Assembly: GCF_000526995.1 (NCBI RefSeq)
Contig: NZ_AZUI01000001.1
Coordinates: 1,922,001-1,986,000 of the forward strand
Source of the DNA: Lacrimispora indolis DSM 755
Lineage (GTDB): Bacteria > Bacillota > Clostridia > Lachnospirales > Lachnospiraceae
DNA length: 64,000 nucleotides
Direction: 5' to 3'
This document shows, in pieces, positions 53,907 to 63,477 of this stretch (position 1 is the stretch's first letter; each line of letters starts with the position of its first letter). The notes under the pieces were generated by a model, which was not told the DNA's origin, ran no database searches, and worked only from the letters and a program-made list of their open reading frames with translations. A program made the position numbers and the translations under genes.

Positions 53907-55265
53907 ATGATGAACCAGAAAGAATTTTTGAAAAATGTGGAAGAGTGGTCTGATATCTGTTTGAATGATGAGAAGATTGACCTGGAAGCCTATGAGAAAT
54001 TTGAGGTAAAACGGGGACTTAGAGATAAAAGCGGAGCCGGTGTTGTGGCAGGCTTAACCAAGGTATCAAAGATTTTATCAAACAAGATCGAAGACGGACA
54101 AAAGGTCCCATGTGAAGGCCAGCTGTTTTACCGGGGATATAACATTCATGATCTGGTAAACGGCGTTGTGAGAGAAGCGCGTTTTGGTTTTGAGGAAATC
54201 GCCTATCTCCTTCTTTTTGGAGATCTGCCGGACAAGAGCCAGTTGGAACGGTTTACCAAGACCTTAGGCTACAGCCGGACCCTGCCCACCAACTTTGTCA
54301 GAGATGTTGTCATGAAAGCGCCCAGCCAGGATATGATGTCCTGTCTTGCAAGAAGCATCCTGACTTTGGCCTCTTATGATGAAAAGGCCAGCGACATATC
54401 CGTTCCCAATGTGCTTCGTCAGAGCCTGATGCTTATCAGCGTTATGCCCATGCTGGCGGTTTACGGATACCATGCATTCAACCACTATGACAGAGGAGAA
54501 AGCATGTATATCCACAGGCCGGATGAAAACCTGTCCACGGCAGAAAATATCTTAAGGCTTTTAAGGCCGGACATGAAGTACTCCAAGGTGGAAGCCCATG
54601 TTCTCGACCTGGCACTGATCCTTCATATGGAGCATGGTGGCGGAAACAACTCTACCTTTACGACCCACGTGGTCACTTCCTCCGGTACGGACACATACAG
54701 CGTGGTTGCGGCTGCCCTTGCTTCTTTAAAGGGGCCCAAGCATGGCGGCGCCAACATTAAGGTCGTGGAGATGATGGATGACTTGCGAAAGGAAGTCCGG
54801 GACTGGAATGATGAGGAGGAAGTGGAGAATTACTTAAGAAAGCTTCTTCATAAGGAAGCCTTTGACAAGAAAGGGCTTATTTACGGTATGGGACATGCTG
54901 TTTATTCCAAATCCGATCCCCGTGCAGAAATATTCAAAGGCTTTGTGAAGCAGTTATCAGAGGAAAAGGGGCGTCTGGAGGATTTTAACCTCTATTCCAT
55001 GATCGAGCGCCTGGCGCCTCAGGTAATTGCGGATGAAAGAAAGATTTACAAGGGCGTAAGCGCCAACGTGGACTTTTACAGCGGTTTTGTGTACAGCATG
55101 CTGGATATTCCCAATGAATTGTTCACCCCAATCTTTGCCATTGCAAGGATCGTGGGCTGGAGCGCCCACCGGATCGAAGAGCTGATCAACATGGATAAGA
55201 TCATCCGTCCGGCCTACATCAGCGTGATGCAGGAAGAAGATTATATGCCCCTGGGAGACAGATAG
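53907..55265 (+). CDS. gltA: Citrate synthase
   Basis: A 452-aa enzyme joining acetyl-CoA and oxaloacetate. It carries LFYRGYNIHDLVNGVVREAR, GPKHGGANIKVVEMM with the active-site His, GMGHAVYSKSDPRAEIF with the second His, and YSGFVYSMLDIPNELFTPIF near the C-terminus. The N-terminal extension (about 90 residues) is longer than in E. coli, as in some clostridial forms. AGAGGTG lies seven bases before ATG 53907. It is probably for glutamate synthesis rather than a full TCA cycle. Stands alone, about 60 bases before selD. Confidence 0.92.
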   Translation: MMNQKEFLKNVEEWSDICLNDEKIDLEAYEKFEVKRGLRDKSGAGVVAGLTKVSKILSNKIEDGQKVPCEGQLFYRGYNIHDLVNGVVREARFGFEEIAYLLLFGDLPDKSQLERFTKTLGYSRTLPTNFVRDVVMKAPSQDMMSCLARSILTLASYDEKASDISVPNVLRQSLMLISVMPMLAVYGYHAFNHYDRGESMYIHRPDENLSTAENILRLLRPDMKYSKVEAHVLDLALILHMEHGGGNNSTFTTHVVTSSGTDTYSVVAAALASLKGPKHGGANIKVVEMMDDLRKEVRDWNDEEEVENYLRKLLHKEAFDKKGLIYGMGHAVYSKSDPRAEIFKGFVKQLSEEKGRLEDFNLYSMIERLAPQVIADERKIYKGVSANVDFYSGFVYSMLDIPNELFTPIFAIARIVGWSAHRIEELINMDKIIRPAYISVMQEEDYMPLGDR

Positions 55266-55327
55266 GAAGCCAGGGAGCCGGTACAAAATGATAAAGGTCA
55301 TTGGGTTTCAGAAAGGCGGTGTTCTAT

Positions 55328-56383
55328 ATGGAGCAGAAAGGACTGCTCACAAAGTTCGTATCAGGCGGGGGCTGAGCGGCCAAATTAGGGCCGGGAGCTC
55401 TTTCAAATATTATCGGCGATTTACCGAAGCTGTCAGATCCTGCATTGATCGTCGGATTTGATACGGCGGATGATGCCTGTGTCTATCAGATCAGTGAGGA
55501 TATGGCAATCATACAGACGGCGGACTTTTTTCCGCCCATGGTGGATGATCCTTATTTATTCGGCAAAATTGCGGCTGCCAACGCCTTTTCAGATGTCTAT
55601 GCCATGGGAGGGGTACCTAAGTTAGCCTTAAATCTCCTTTGCGTAAACCCCTGTCTGGGAGATGAGGTGGTAAAGGAAATCCTGCGGGGAGGATCAGATC
55701 AGGCTATAAAGGCAGGATGCATCATAACCGGGGGTCATACCATTGAGGACAAGGTTCCCAAATACGGGTTAAGCGTTACGGGATTCGTCCATCCGGGAAA
55801 GGTGCGGAAGAATGTGGGAGCAAAACCTGGTGATGTGCTGGTTCTGACCAAGCCTATTGGTTCAGGGATCCTCTTAACCGCCCTGAAAGCGGAATTTATA
55901 GAACCAAAGGACTGTGAGATCATGTTTGAGAGCATGGCCGCATTGAATCAGGAGGCAGGGGCAGCCATGGAGGGACTTTCCATTCACGCATGCACCGATA
56001 TCACAGGCTTTGGACTTCTGGGCCACCTCTACGAAATGGCGGCAGGCAGTGAAGTTACCATATCTGTTTTTGCAGATAAACTTCCCCTGTTTCCTTTGGC
56101 AGAGGAAATGGCACTTACCGGGCTGGTGCCTGCCGGCGCTTACCGGAATTTTGATTATATCAAATCATTTGTTAAAATTATGCCAGATGTGGAACAGGCA
56201 TTGATTGATATTGCTTCTGATGCCCAAACCTCAGGAGGTCTGTGTATTTCCCTGCCTGAAGAAGAGGCCGGCTTCCTATTAAAAAGGCTTGAGGCTGCCG
56301 GGACCATGGGATATATCATAGGACTTGTCAAGGATGAAGCAGATAAAAAAATTGAATTAATGAATATGCAAAAACACAAGTGA
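55328..56383 (+). CDS. selD: Selenophosphate synthetase, itself a selenoprotein (Sec16)
   Basis: A 351-aa enzyme making selenophosphate from selenide and ATP. The reading frame starts at ATG 55328 and passes an in-frame TGA at 55373-55375: FVSGGG-U-AAKLGPGALS, exactly the active-site position that is Cys17 in E. coli SelD. Downstream comes NIIGDLPKLSDPALIVGFDTAD and FADKLPLFPLAEEM. The part from 55445 alone would miss the catalytic residue. AAGGCGGTG precedes the start. A short stem, CGGCC/GGCCG at 55377-55393, follows the TGA and may be part of the SECIS. It opens a selenium gene block. Confidence 0.95.
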
Positions 56384-56405
56384 TTTTAAGCTTGTGTTTT
56401 TTTTA
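56371..56405 (+). terminator. Terminator after selD
   Basis: AAAACACAAG pairs with CTTGTGTTTT (10 bp) and is followed by a T-run. It overlaps the last codons of selD. Confidence 0.8.
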
Positions 56406-56526
56406 TTATAAAAATTAATCTAAAAATGTTTTTGATAATTCCGTATTTTATAAGTTTTCACCTATAAATTTTTCTGACCTATAAAAAAATGAAATAAAGG
56501 GTATTGATAATATAAAAAACACTTTC

Positions 56527-56580
56527 TTGATATGAAAGGAAAAAATGGTATAATATAAAAGTAGATTGTAGACAATCTAC
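56527..56580 (+). promoter_or_regulatory. Promoter and palindrome upstream of tRNA-Sec
   Basis: TTGATA (56527-56532) and TATAAT (56549-56554) are 16 bp apart. GTAGATTGT-AG-ACAATCTAC (56561-56580), a perfect 9-bp inverted repeat, starts at the expected transcription start and ends 16 bases before the tRNA. Its core TTGTAGACAA fits GntR/FadR-type operators (TnGTnnnACnA). It could equally be a leader hairpin. Confidence 0.55.
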
Positions 56581-56595
56581 AATCTGAATATTTAT

Positions 56596-56689
56596 GGAAG
56601 CAGACAGGTAACTGGTGTGCCTACCGGTCTTCAAAACCGTGTTGCGGCTAATCGTCGTGGGTGGGTTCGATTCCCATATGCTTCCGCCA
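56596..56689 (+). tRNA. selC: Selenocysteine tRNA, anticodon TCA
   Basis: A long 94-base tRNA: acceptor GGAAGCA pairs with TGCTTCC, an extended variable arm, loop CTTCAAA with anticodon TCA at 56631-56633, T-arm GGGTTCGATTCCC and an encoded GCCA end. The size and anticodon identify the UGA-decoding Sec tRNA, in agreement with the TGA codons in selD and grdA. Confidence 0.96.
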
Positions 56690-56765
56690 AAAATAATTTC
56701 CATTAACATAAATTGCGACCATATTGTTAAAAATTTATCAAACATGGGATCTGGGTGAGGGATGA

Positions 56766-58640
56766 ATGGACAGCATAATTGTAGGAACGGCAGGGCATAT
56801 TGACCATGGAAAAACGGCATTGGTAAAAGCTCTCACAGGCCATGATACGGACACCCTGGCAGAGGAAAAGAAAAGAGGGATTTCCATTAATCTTGGATTT
56901 ACCGGTTTTCAGCTTCCCAATGGGCGTACTCTTGGCATTGTTGATGTTCCGGGGCATGAAAGATTTATTAAGAACATGCTGGCCGGAGCCACAGGCATTG
57001 ACGCCGCTCTCATCATCATTGCGGCAAATGAGGGCATCATGCCTCAGACCAGGGAACATATGGACATTCTCAGTTACCTGGGAATACAAAAATTTTTAAT
57101 CGTGCTCACAAAAATCGACCTGGTGGATGAGGAATTTAAAGAACTGGTGATCGAAGATATCCAATCCTTTATAAAGGGGACCTTTTTAGAAGGGAGCAAG
57201 ATCGTTGAGGTGGATTCTGTCAGCAGAAAGGGTTTTAACGACTTGATAAGGGAGCTTGAGATCCTGACATCCAATATCCGGGAGCGGAGCTTTACGAAGA
57301 AACCCCGGATGAACATTGACCGGGTTTTTTCTGTTAAAGGGTATGGAACCGTAGTCACCGGAACCCTGATGGAAGGGGTATTAAAGGCTGAGGATGAATT
57401 GGTGGTTTATCCTCAGGGTATTGTGACCAAGGTAAGGAACCTTCAGGTTCATGAACATAATGTAGAATCAGCCTATGCGGGGCAGCGGACGGCCATCAAC
57501 TTATCCAATGTTGCAGTGGATGAATTAAAGAGAGGAAATACGGTTGCAACAAAGGACGGCGTGTTCGTAACAGACAGGATCGATGTAAAGTTTTCCATCG
57601 TAAAGACGGCAAAGCTTGAAATGGGAAGGTTTTATAAGTTAAAGCTCTATGTGGGAGCTGCGGAGGAAGTGGCCAGGTTTGTGCCAATCACCCATAAAAA
57701 GGTAAAGGCAGGGGATGATGGTTATGGTCAGATTCTTCTGGATCATGAAATAGCCGTTTTAAAGGGCGACCGTTTTGTGCTCAGAACCATTTCTCCGGTT
57801 ACAACCATTGGCGGAGGGGTCATTATCGATCCAAAGGCCGGGAAATATAAAAATAATCCTGAGGAACGGCTAAAGTCCCTTCAAATGAAGGACTCGGCAT
57901 CTACCAAGGAGATCATAGAAGAATATATTAAAAATAATCCATTTTCCACCCATGATCAGATCGCTGCCTTTTTAAATAAGGATATTAAGGAAGAGGAATT
58001 AAAGGAGCTGGAAGCGGATGAAACCATACTATTCATAGAAAAGCAGTACATACATGCAGAGTACCTGATGCATTACAGATATATGGTGGAGGACATTTTA
58101 AACGATTATCATAAGAAGAACCGGCTGCGGAGAGGAATTCCAAAGGCGGAACTTCTGGAAAAGCTGGATTTATCCCATAAAAAGCAATGTGAAACCATGC
58201 TGAAATATCTGGCAGGGAAAAATCTGGTGAGGCTGGAGCAGAATCTGGTTTCTTGTTATGACTTTGAGCCTGCGCTTACGGAAGGCCAAAAGAAAGTAAA
58301 GGCTGAATTGGCTGAAAAGATTCTGGAAAGCGGTTATACATTTCTTACGGCCGGAGAACTTACGGAAAACGCCAGGGAAAAGCAGCAGGTGCTTGAATTC
58401 ATGCTGCAGGACGGCTTTATGGTCCTCCCCGGACAGTATATTTTGGCGGAAGACCAGTATAAAAAGGCAAAGGAAAGGGCAGAAAGGCTTTTTCATGAAA
58501 ACAGTGTGTTAAAGCTTCCGGACTTCAGGGATTCCATTGGAACCAGCAGGAAGTTTGCCTTAATGCTTCTGGAGCGGTTTGACCAGGAGAAGTTTACCAG
58601 ACGCCAGGGAGATGACAGGGTATTAAATACTAAAAAATAA
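56766..58640 (+). CDS. selB: Selenocysteine-specific elongation factor SelB
   Basis: A 624-aa GTPase that delivers Sec-tRNA to the ribosome at SECIS sites. G1 [18 protein letters not shown]3 DVPGHERF and G4 LTKIDLVD lie in the first about 130 residues; EF-Tu-like domains II and III follow, and the C-terminal half (about 370-624) holds the winged helices that bind SECIS RNA. GGTGAGGG precedes the ATG. Length matches known SelB. It lies 76 bases after the Sec tRNA. Confidence 0.96.
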   Translation: MDSIIVGTAGHIDHGKTALVKALTGHDTDTLAEEKKRGISINLGFTGFQLPNGRTLGIVDVPGHERFIKNMLAGATGIDAALIIIAANEGIMPQTREHMDILSYLGIQKFLIVLTKIDLVDEEFKELVIEDIQSFIKGTFLEGSKIVEVDSVSRKGFNDLIRELEILTSNIRERSFTKKPRMNIDRVFSVKGYGTVVTGTLMEGVLKAEDELVVYPQGIVTKVRNLQVHEHNVESAYAGQRTAINLSNVAVDELKRGNTVATKDGVFVTDRIDVKFSIVKTAKLEMGRFYKLKLYVGAAEEVARFVPITHKKVKAGDDGYGQILLDHEIAVLKGDRFVLRTISPVTTIGGGVIIDPKAGKYKNNPEERLKSLQMKDSASTKEIIEEYIKNNPFSTHDQIAAFLNKDIKEEELKELEADETILFIEKQYIHAEYLMHYRYMVEDILNDYHKKNRLRRGIPKAELLEKLDLSHKKQCETMLKYLAGKNLVRLEQNLVSCYDFEPALTEGQKKVKAELAEKILESGYTFLTAGELTENAREKQQVLEFMLQDGFMVLPGQYILAEDQYKKAKERAERLFHENSVLKLPDFRDSIGTSRKFALMLLERFDQEKFTRRQGDDRVLNTKK

Positions 58641-58653
58641 ATGGAGGTGCGCC

Positions 58654-59583
58654 TTGAAGATTTACGATGTTGTAATAATAGGTGGGGGGCCTGCCGGATT
58701 GTCCGCAGGACTTTATGCAGGAAGAGCCAGGCTGAATGCCCTGCTGATCGAGAAGGAAAAGGATGGGGGACAGATCGTCATTACTTCAGAGATCGAGAAT
58801 TATCCGGGATGCCTTCCCGAGGAATCAGGCAGTTCTCTGGTGCAGAGGATGACAAAGCAGGTGGAGAAATTCGGGATCGACCGGACTGCCGACTGCATTC
58901 AGGAAGTGGATTTTTCAGGAGATATCAAGGTATTAAAAGGAAAAGAAAAAGAATACCATGCAAAAACCGTGATCATTGCCACAGGAGCTTTTCCAAAGCC
59001 CATCGGCTGTCCCGGGGAAAAGGAATTGATCGGAAAAGGGGTATCTTACTGTGCTACTTGTGATGGAAACTTTTTCGAGGATTTTGAGATCTATGTGGTC
59101 GGCGGGGGAGATACAGCCGTTGAAGAGGCCCTTTACTTAACGAAATTTGGCCGGAAGGTGACCATAATCCACAGAAGAGATGAGCTTCGGGCCGCTAAAT
59201 CCATTCAGGAAAAGGCTTTTGAAAATCCTAAAATCGGTTTTATGTGGGATTCCGTGGTAAAGGAAATAAACGGAGACGGAATGGTCCAGAGTATGTCCGT
59301 GGAAAACGTAAAGACAGGAGAAGTGACGGAGGTGGCTGCCGATGAGGAGGACGGTACCTTCGGAATCTTCGGATTTATCGGATACCTGCCTCAGTCCAAG
59401 TGCTTTGAGGGCATTCTGGATATGGAATACGGCTATATCAAAACAAATGAAAACATGGAAACCAATATACCAGGTGTTTTTGCTGCCGGAGATATCAGGG
59501 TGAAGAGCTTAAGACAGGTTGTCACCGCATGTGCGGATGGGGCTATCGCAGCCGTTATGGCTGAGAAATATATAGAAAATTAA
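58654..59583 (+). CDS. trxB: Thioredoxin reductase
   Basis: A 309-aa FAD enzyme. FAD motif YDVVIIGGGPAGLSAGLYAG, active site YCATCDGNFF (CATC at about 133-136) and NADPH motif VVGGGDTAVEEALYL. It starts at TTG 58654 behind GGAGGTG. The next genes are thioredoxin and grdA, the usual reductant line for glycine reductase, so electrons from NADPH pass TrxB to TrxA to GrdA. Confidence 0.94.
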   Translation: MKIYDVVIIGGGPAGLSAGLYAGRARLNALLIEKEKDGGQIVITSEIENYPGCLPEESGSSLVQRMTKQVEKFGIDRTADCIQEVDFSGDIKVLKGKEKEYHAKTVIIATGAFPKPIGCPGEKELIGKGVSYCATCDGNFFEDFEIYVVGGGDTAVEEALYLTKFGRKVTIIHRRDELRAAKSIQEKAFENPKIGFMWDSVVKEINGDGMVQSMSVENVKTGEVTEVAADEEDGTFGIFGFIGYLPQSKCFEGILDMEYGYIKTNENMETNIPGVFAAGDIRVKSLRQVVTACADGAIAAVMAEKYIEN

Positions 59584-59597
59584 AGGAGGAGATTAAG

Positions 59598-59930
59598 ATG
59601 CTGGTTGTAGATAAGGATACCTTTGTACCAGAAGTGCTGGAAGCGGAAGGGGTGGTATTTGTAGACTTTTTCGGTGACGGGTGTGAGCCATGCAAGGCTC
59701 TGCTTCCTCATGTGGAGAAATTTGCCGAGGAGTACAGTGATAAGATCAAATTCACAAAGCTGAATACCACAAAGGCCAGAAGGCTCGCCATATCCCAGAA
59801 GATCCTGGGGCTTCCGGTCATGGCGATCTATAGAAACGGTGAAAAGGTGGAAGAACTGGTAAAAGACGATGCAACGCCTGACAGAATCGAAGAAATGATA
59901 AAAAAATATGCATTGTCCTCACCGGTTTAA
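59598..59930 (+). CDS. trxA: Glycine-reductase-type thioredoxin
   Basis: A 110-aa thioredoxin with active site DGCEPC (Cys29, Cys32) instead of the usual WCGPC. This GCEPC variant occurs in grd operons of clostridia. The cis-Pro segment is GLPVMAIY. AAAGGAGGAG precedes the ATG, 15 bases after trxB. It probably reduces the selenoether or disulfide of GrdA. Confidence 0.92.
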   Translation: MLVVDKDTFVPEVLEAEGVVFVDFFGDGCEPCKALLPHVEKFAEEYSDKIKFTKLNTTKARRLAISQKILGLPVMAIYRNGEKVEELVKDDATPDRIEEMIKKYALSSPV

Positions 59931-60044
59931 GATTTTTGAAAATCATTTGGAACATAGCGTGGAACACATGATGTTTTCAGTCTGCAAAGCGGAGCAATCT
60001 GCCTTGGGGACACACGTTATAATATAAAAAAAGGAGGTAATAAA

Positions 60045-60509
60045 ATGCTGAAAGACAAGAAAGTCATCATTATTGGTGACAGAGACGGCATTCCTGGTCC
60101 GGCAATTGAACAATGTATTAAAACAGCCGGAGCGGAAGTAGTATTTTCGTCAACAGAATGCTTTGTCTGAACGGCTGCGGGTGCTATGGACCTGGAGAAT
60201 CAAAAGAGGGTAAAAACTTTGGCGGAGCAGTACGGCCCTGAAAACATTATCGTTGTTTTAGGAGCTGCAGAAGGTGAGGCCGCAGGCCTTGCTGCTGAAA
60301 CTGTTACGGCAGGAGACCCTACTTATGCAGGACCATTGGCAGGAGTCCAGTTGGGACTAAAAGTATACCATGCTTGTGAGCCGGAAATCAAAAATGAAGT
60401 GGACAGCGATGTCTATGACGAGCAGATCAGTATGATGGAAATGGTATTGGATGTTGATGATATCCGAAAAGAAATGTCAACAATAAGGGACGAGCATTGT
60501 AAATATTAA
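60045..60509 (+). CDS. grdA: Glycine/sarcosine/betaine reductase selenoprotein A
   Basis: A 154-aa selenoprotein that carries the carboxymethyl selenoether in amine reductases. The frame [19 protein letters not shown] continues through TGA at 60168-60170 as TECFV-U-TAAGAM, giving Sec42 in a CxxU motif. Translation past TGA gives the full family protein, ending EHCKY. AAAGGAGGTAATAA precedes the start. No grdB or grdE gene lies near, so the substrate-specific protein B must be elsewhere. Confidence 0.95.
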
Positions 60510-60718
60510 CATTCATCCCTTCACAGATCAATTCTTGTGAAATGGTGACCCAGTTTTTCCGTTTGAATAAAAATGGTATATTGGCACCGCATTTTGCAGG
60601 AATTGATTTATTATTAGGACCTAATATGAGGTGCAGGGGTGAAAACATTTTTCAACCTTGAATTTGAAAATCAAATGAACAGGGCTTCCTGTCAATTTGA
60701 TTCAGTAGGAGGCAAAAT
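60510..60718 (+). promoter_or_regulatory. Leader between grdA and grdC with hairpin
   Basis: No gene or good promoter. AATCAAAT/ATTTGATT with inner ACAGG/CCTGT forms a hairpin at 60669-60702, eight bases before the grdC ribosome binding site. It may protect or tune the distal transcript. Confidence 0.4.
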
Positions 60719-62257
60719 ATGTACAGCGTCTTAAAAGGGGCAAGCTACATCCTTGCCCATACGCCGGATATGGTAATTCATAATGGCACAACACAGACGA
60801 CCCAGAGAACCATTGATCCGAATTCGGAATATTTAAAAAATCTGGATAAAAGTCTGCGTTCTTATGAAGAGTGTAAGGCATATCTGCCGAACCAGACTTA
60901 CATAGGAAATGTTACGCCTGATGAACTGGCCGGTTATGCGCAGCCATGGTATCAGCAGAAATCCGATTACGATCAGAGAGAAGGCAGGTTTGGAGAAATT
61001 ATGCCTGAGGATGAATTCATCGGTCTGATCGCAATCTGCGATGTGTTTGATCTTGTAAAACTGGAAGTTCAGTTTGCTGATTCCGTAAAGAAAAAATTAG
61101 AATCTCACAGCCTTATTGATCCATCGCTTTTAAAAGTCTTTGATAAAAGCTTTGAATTATCAGAAATCAACCATTTGATCGCAGACGAACACGGGGAGCC
61201 TTTGTATTACCAGGGAACTACTGTCGGCTGCATCAAAGCAGCACATGATATTGACCATTCCCTTTCGGCCCACGTCATTTTTGAAAATCTCGTTTCAAAA
61301 GCTTCCTGTGTTTTATCGTTACTGCATTTGATGGATAAGAATGATATCAAAAAGGAAGAAATTGAATATGTGATTGAGTGTTCGGAAGAAGCGTGCGGTG
61401 ATATGAACCAGAGAGGCGGAGGAAACTTTGCAAAGGCAGCGGCTGAAATCGCAGGTCTTACCAATGCCACAGGCTCTGATGTAAGGGGCTTTTGTGCAGG
61501 TCCGGCCCACGCCCTGATCCATGCGGCGGCTTTGGTAAAAGCGGGAACCTTTAAACATGTGATCGTTGCTGCCGGAGGCTCTACCGCAAAGCTTGGAATG
61601 AATGGAAAAGATCACGTAAACAAGGGGATGCCCATTCTGGAAGACTGTGTGGCCGGCTTTGCCGTGCTCATCAGTGCCAACGACGGCATCAGCCCGGAGA
61701 TCAATACGGATATTGTGGGCAGGCATACGGTGGGAACCGGATCCTCTCCTCAGAATGTCATTTCTTCTTTGACAGCGTCGGCTCTTGAAAGAGCAGGGCT
61801 GAAACTGACAGATATTGATAAGTATTCCGTGGAAATGCAGAATCCGGATATTACCAAGCCTGCAGGTGCCGGCAACGTGCCGGAGGCAAATTATAAAATG
61901 ATAGGGGCTCTTGCCGCCATGCGCAAAGAGATTGAAAAATCCCAGCTGGCAGATTTCGTATCAAAGCACGGCATGGTGGGCTGGGCGCCTACTCAGGGAC
62001 ATATCCCCTCAGCGGTTCCTTACCTTGGTTTCGCCAGACAGGAGCTGATGGATAAGAAAATCACCAAAGCTATGTTTATTGGAAAGGGAAGCCTGTTCCT
62101 TGGAAGGATGACCAATCTCTTTGACGGAGTGTCCTTTATCCTGCAGCAGAACAGCGGTGCAGGCCAGGAGGAAACCGTGTCAGAGGAAAGGATCAAAAAG
62201 CTGATCGCAGCCGCCTTAAAGGATTTTGCAGAGCATCTTCAGGAAGACGAGGGGTGA
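60719..62257 (+). CDS. grdC: Glycine/sarcosine/betaine reductase component C, beta subunit
   Basis: A 512-aa component of protein C, which turns the acetyl-selenoether or thioester into acetyl phosphate. It begins MYSVLKGASYILAHTPDMVI, with SADSVKKK-like midsections, RGGGNFAKAAAEIAGLTNAT and GDVRGFCAGPAHALIHAAAL-like FabH/thiolase-type segments, and catalytic Cys candidates around SDVRGFCAGPAH. AGGAGGCAAAAT precedes the ATG. Followed directly by grdD. Confidence 0.93.
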   Translation: MYSVLKGASYILAHTPDMVIHNGTTQTTQRTIDPNSEYLKNLDKSLRSYEECKAYLPNQTYIGNVTPDELAGYAQPWYQQKSDYDQREGRFGEIMPEDEFIGLIAICDVFDLVKLEVQFADSVKKKLESHSLIDPSLLKVFDKSFELSEINHLIADEHGEPLYYQGTTVGCIKAAHDIDHSLSAHVIFENLVSKASCVLSLLHLMDKNDIKKEEIEYVIECSEEACGDMNQRGGGNFAKAAAEIAGLTNATGSDVRGFCAGPAHALIHAAALVKAGTFKHVIVAAGGSTAKLGMNGKDHVNKGMPILEDCVAGFAVLISANDGISPEINTDIVGRHTVGTGSSPQNVISSLTASALERAGLKLTDIDKYSVEMQNPDITKPAGAGNVPEANYKMIGALAAMRKEIEKSQLADFVSKHGMVGWAPTQGHIPSAVPYLGFARQELMDKKITKAMFIGKGSLFLGRMTNLFDGVSFILQQNSGAGQEETVSEERIKKLIAAALKDFAEHLQEDEG

Positions 62258-62261
62258 GTGT

Positions 62262-63422
62262 ATGTCAGAGGGTAAGATGAAACGTATAATCGCAGAGACC
62301 TTTTTGGATATGGCTCACATGCTTGAGACAGGCCAGGCCGGCAAAAAGATGCCTATTGCAGTTACCGCCATGGGCAGTGAGCACGGGGAAGAGGCCATTT
62401 ATCAGGCAGCCCGTGCAGCGGCTAAAAAAGGGATATCTGTGAAAGTAATCGGAACCAAACCAATGGAAGCGGAAAACCTGGAGGTCATACCGGTTGCCTC
62501 GGAAGAAGAGGCCCATAAAAAAATGGATGACATGCTTAAGAACCAGGAAGCTTACGGGGCAGTAACCATGCACTATCCTTTCCCGATCGGAGTCTCTACG
62601 GTTGGCCGGGTGATCACGCCAGCGGCCGGCAAACAGATGTATATTGCATCCACAACTGGAACGTCATCCGTGAACCGGGTGGAGAGCATGGTAAAGAATG
62701 CCGTATACGGGATCATAGCCGCAAAGGCAAGCGGGGTGGAAAACCCCACTGTAGGTATTTTAAATGTGGATGGAGCCCGTCAGGCAGAGATTGCACTGCA
62801 AAAGCTTAAGAAAAATGGATATGATATCCGGTTTGCTCTTTCCCAGAGAGCTGATGGAGGCATTGTCATGAGAGGCAATGACTTACTGACAGGCTCAGCT
62901 GATGTAATGGTCATGGATTCTCTCACCGGAAATGTCCTTACAAAGGTGTTTTCCGCCTATACCACAGGAGGCAGCTATGAGTCGGTTGGTTTTGGATACG
63001 GTCCGGGAATCGGTGAAGGGTTTGATAAGCTGATCCTCATTGTATCAAGGGCATCGGGAACTCCTCTGGTCACAGGGGCCATTGAATTTGCAAAAGAACT
63101 CCTTGACGGCAATTATCAGAAGGTTATGGCAGAGGAGTTTGCAAAGGCAAAGAAGGCAGGCCTTGCTGAGATTCTGGAGGAAATAAAGCCAGGTAAGGAT
63201 TCAGGGCCGGCAGAAGAAATAAAAGCGCCTCCAAAGGAAGTGGTAACAGAGGAGATCCTTGGAATTGAGATCATGGATCTGGAAGCAGCGGTTTCCTGTT
63301 TATGGGCTGCCGGTATTTATGCGGAGAGCGGAATGGGCTGTACAGGGCCTGTGGTTCTCATTGCAGAACACAATCTTAAAAAGGCCAGGGAGATCCTTTC
63401 CGGCAATCAGTTTATCGGCTGA
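62262..63422 (+). CDS. grdD: Glycine/sarcosine/betaine reductase component C, alpha subunit
   Basis: A 386-aa partner of GrdC, related to phosphate acyltransferases. It shows MPIAVTAMGSEHGEEAIYQA, MYIASTTGTSSVNRVESMVK and ENPTVGILNVDGARQAEIAL. The frame starts at 62226, but GGGGTGAG points to ATG 62262, four bases after the grdC stop. It ends the visible grd genes. Confidence 0.92.
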   Translation: MSEGKMKRIIAETFLDMAHMLETGQAGKKMPIAVTAMGSEHGEEAIYQAARAAAKKGISVKVIGTKPMEAENLEVIPVASEEEAHKKMDDMLKNQEAYGAVTMHYPFPIGVSTVGRVITPAAGKQMYIASTTGTSSVNRVESMVKNAVYGIIAAKASGVENPTVGILNVDGARQAEIALQKLKKNGYDIRFALSQRADGGIVMRGNDLLTGSADVMVMDSLTGNVLTKVFSAYTTGGSYESVGFGYGPGIGEGFDKLILIVSRASGTPLVTGAIEFAKELLDGNYQKVMAEEFAKAKKAGLAEILEEIKPGKDSGPAEEIKAPPKEVVTEEILGIEIMDLEAAVSCLWAAGIYAESGMGCTGPVVLIAEHNLKKAREILSGNQFIG

Positions 63423-63477
63423 CCCAGCCGGAGGACAGCTTTGAAGGTTTGAAAAATAATTTGAGAGGTTCGGAAAA

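Noticed and set aside
55445..55447. Alternative selD start downstream of the TGA
   Set aside because: Would remove the catalytic Sec and conserved N-terminus; in-frame TGA with a conserved context explains the break.
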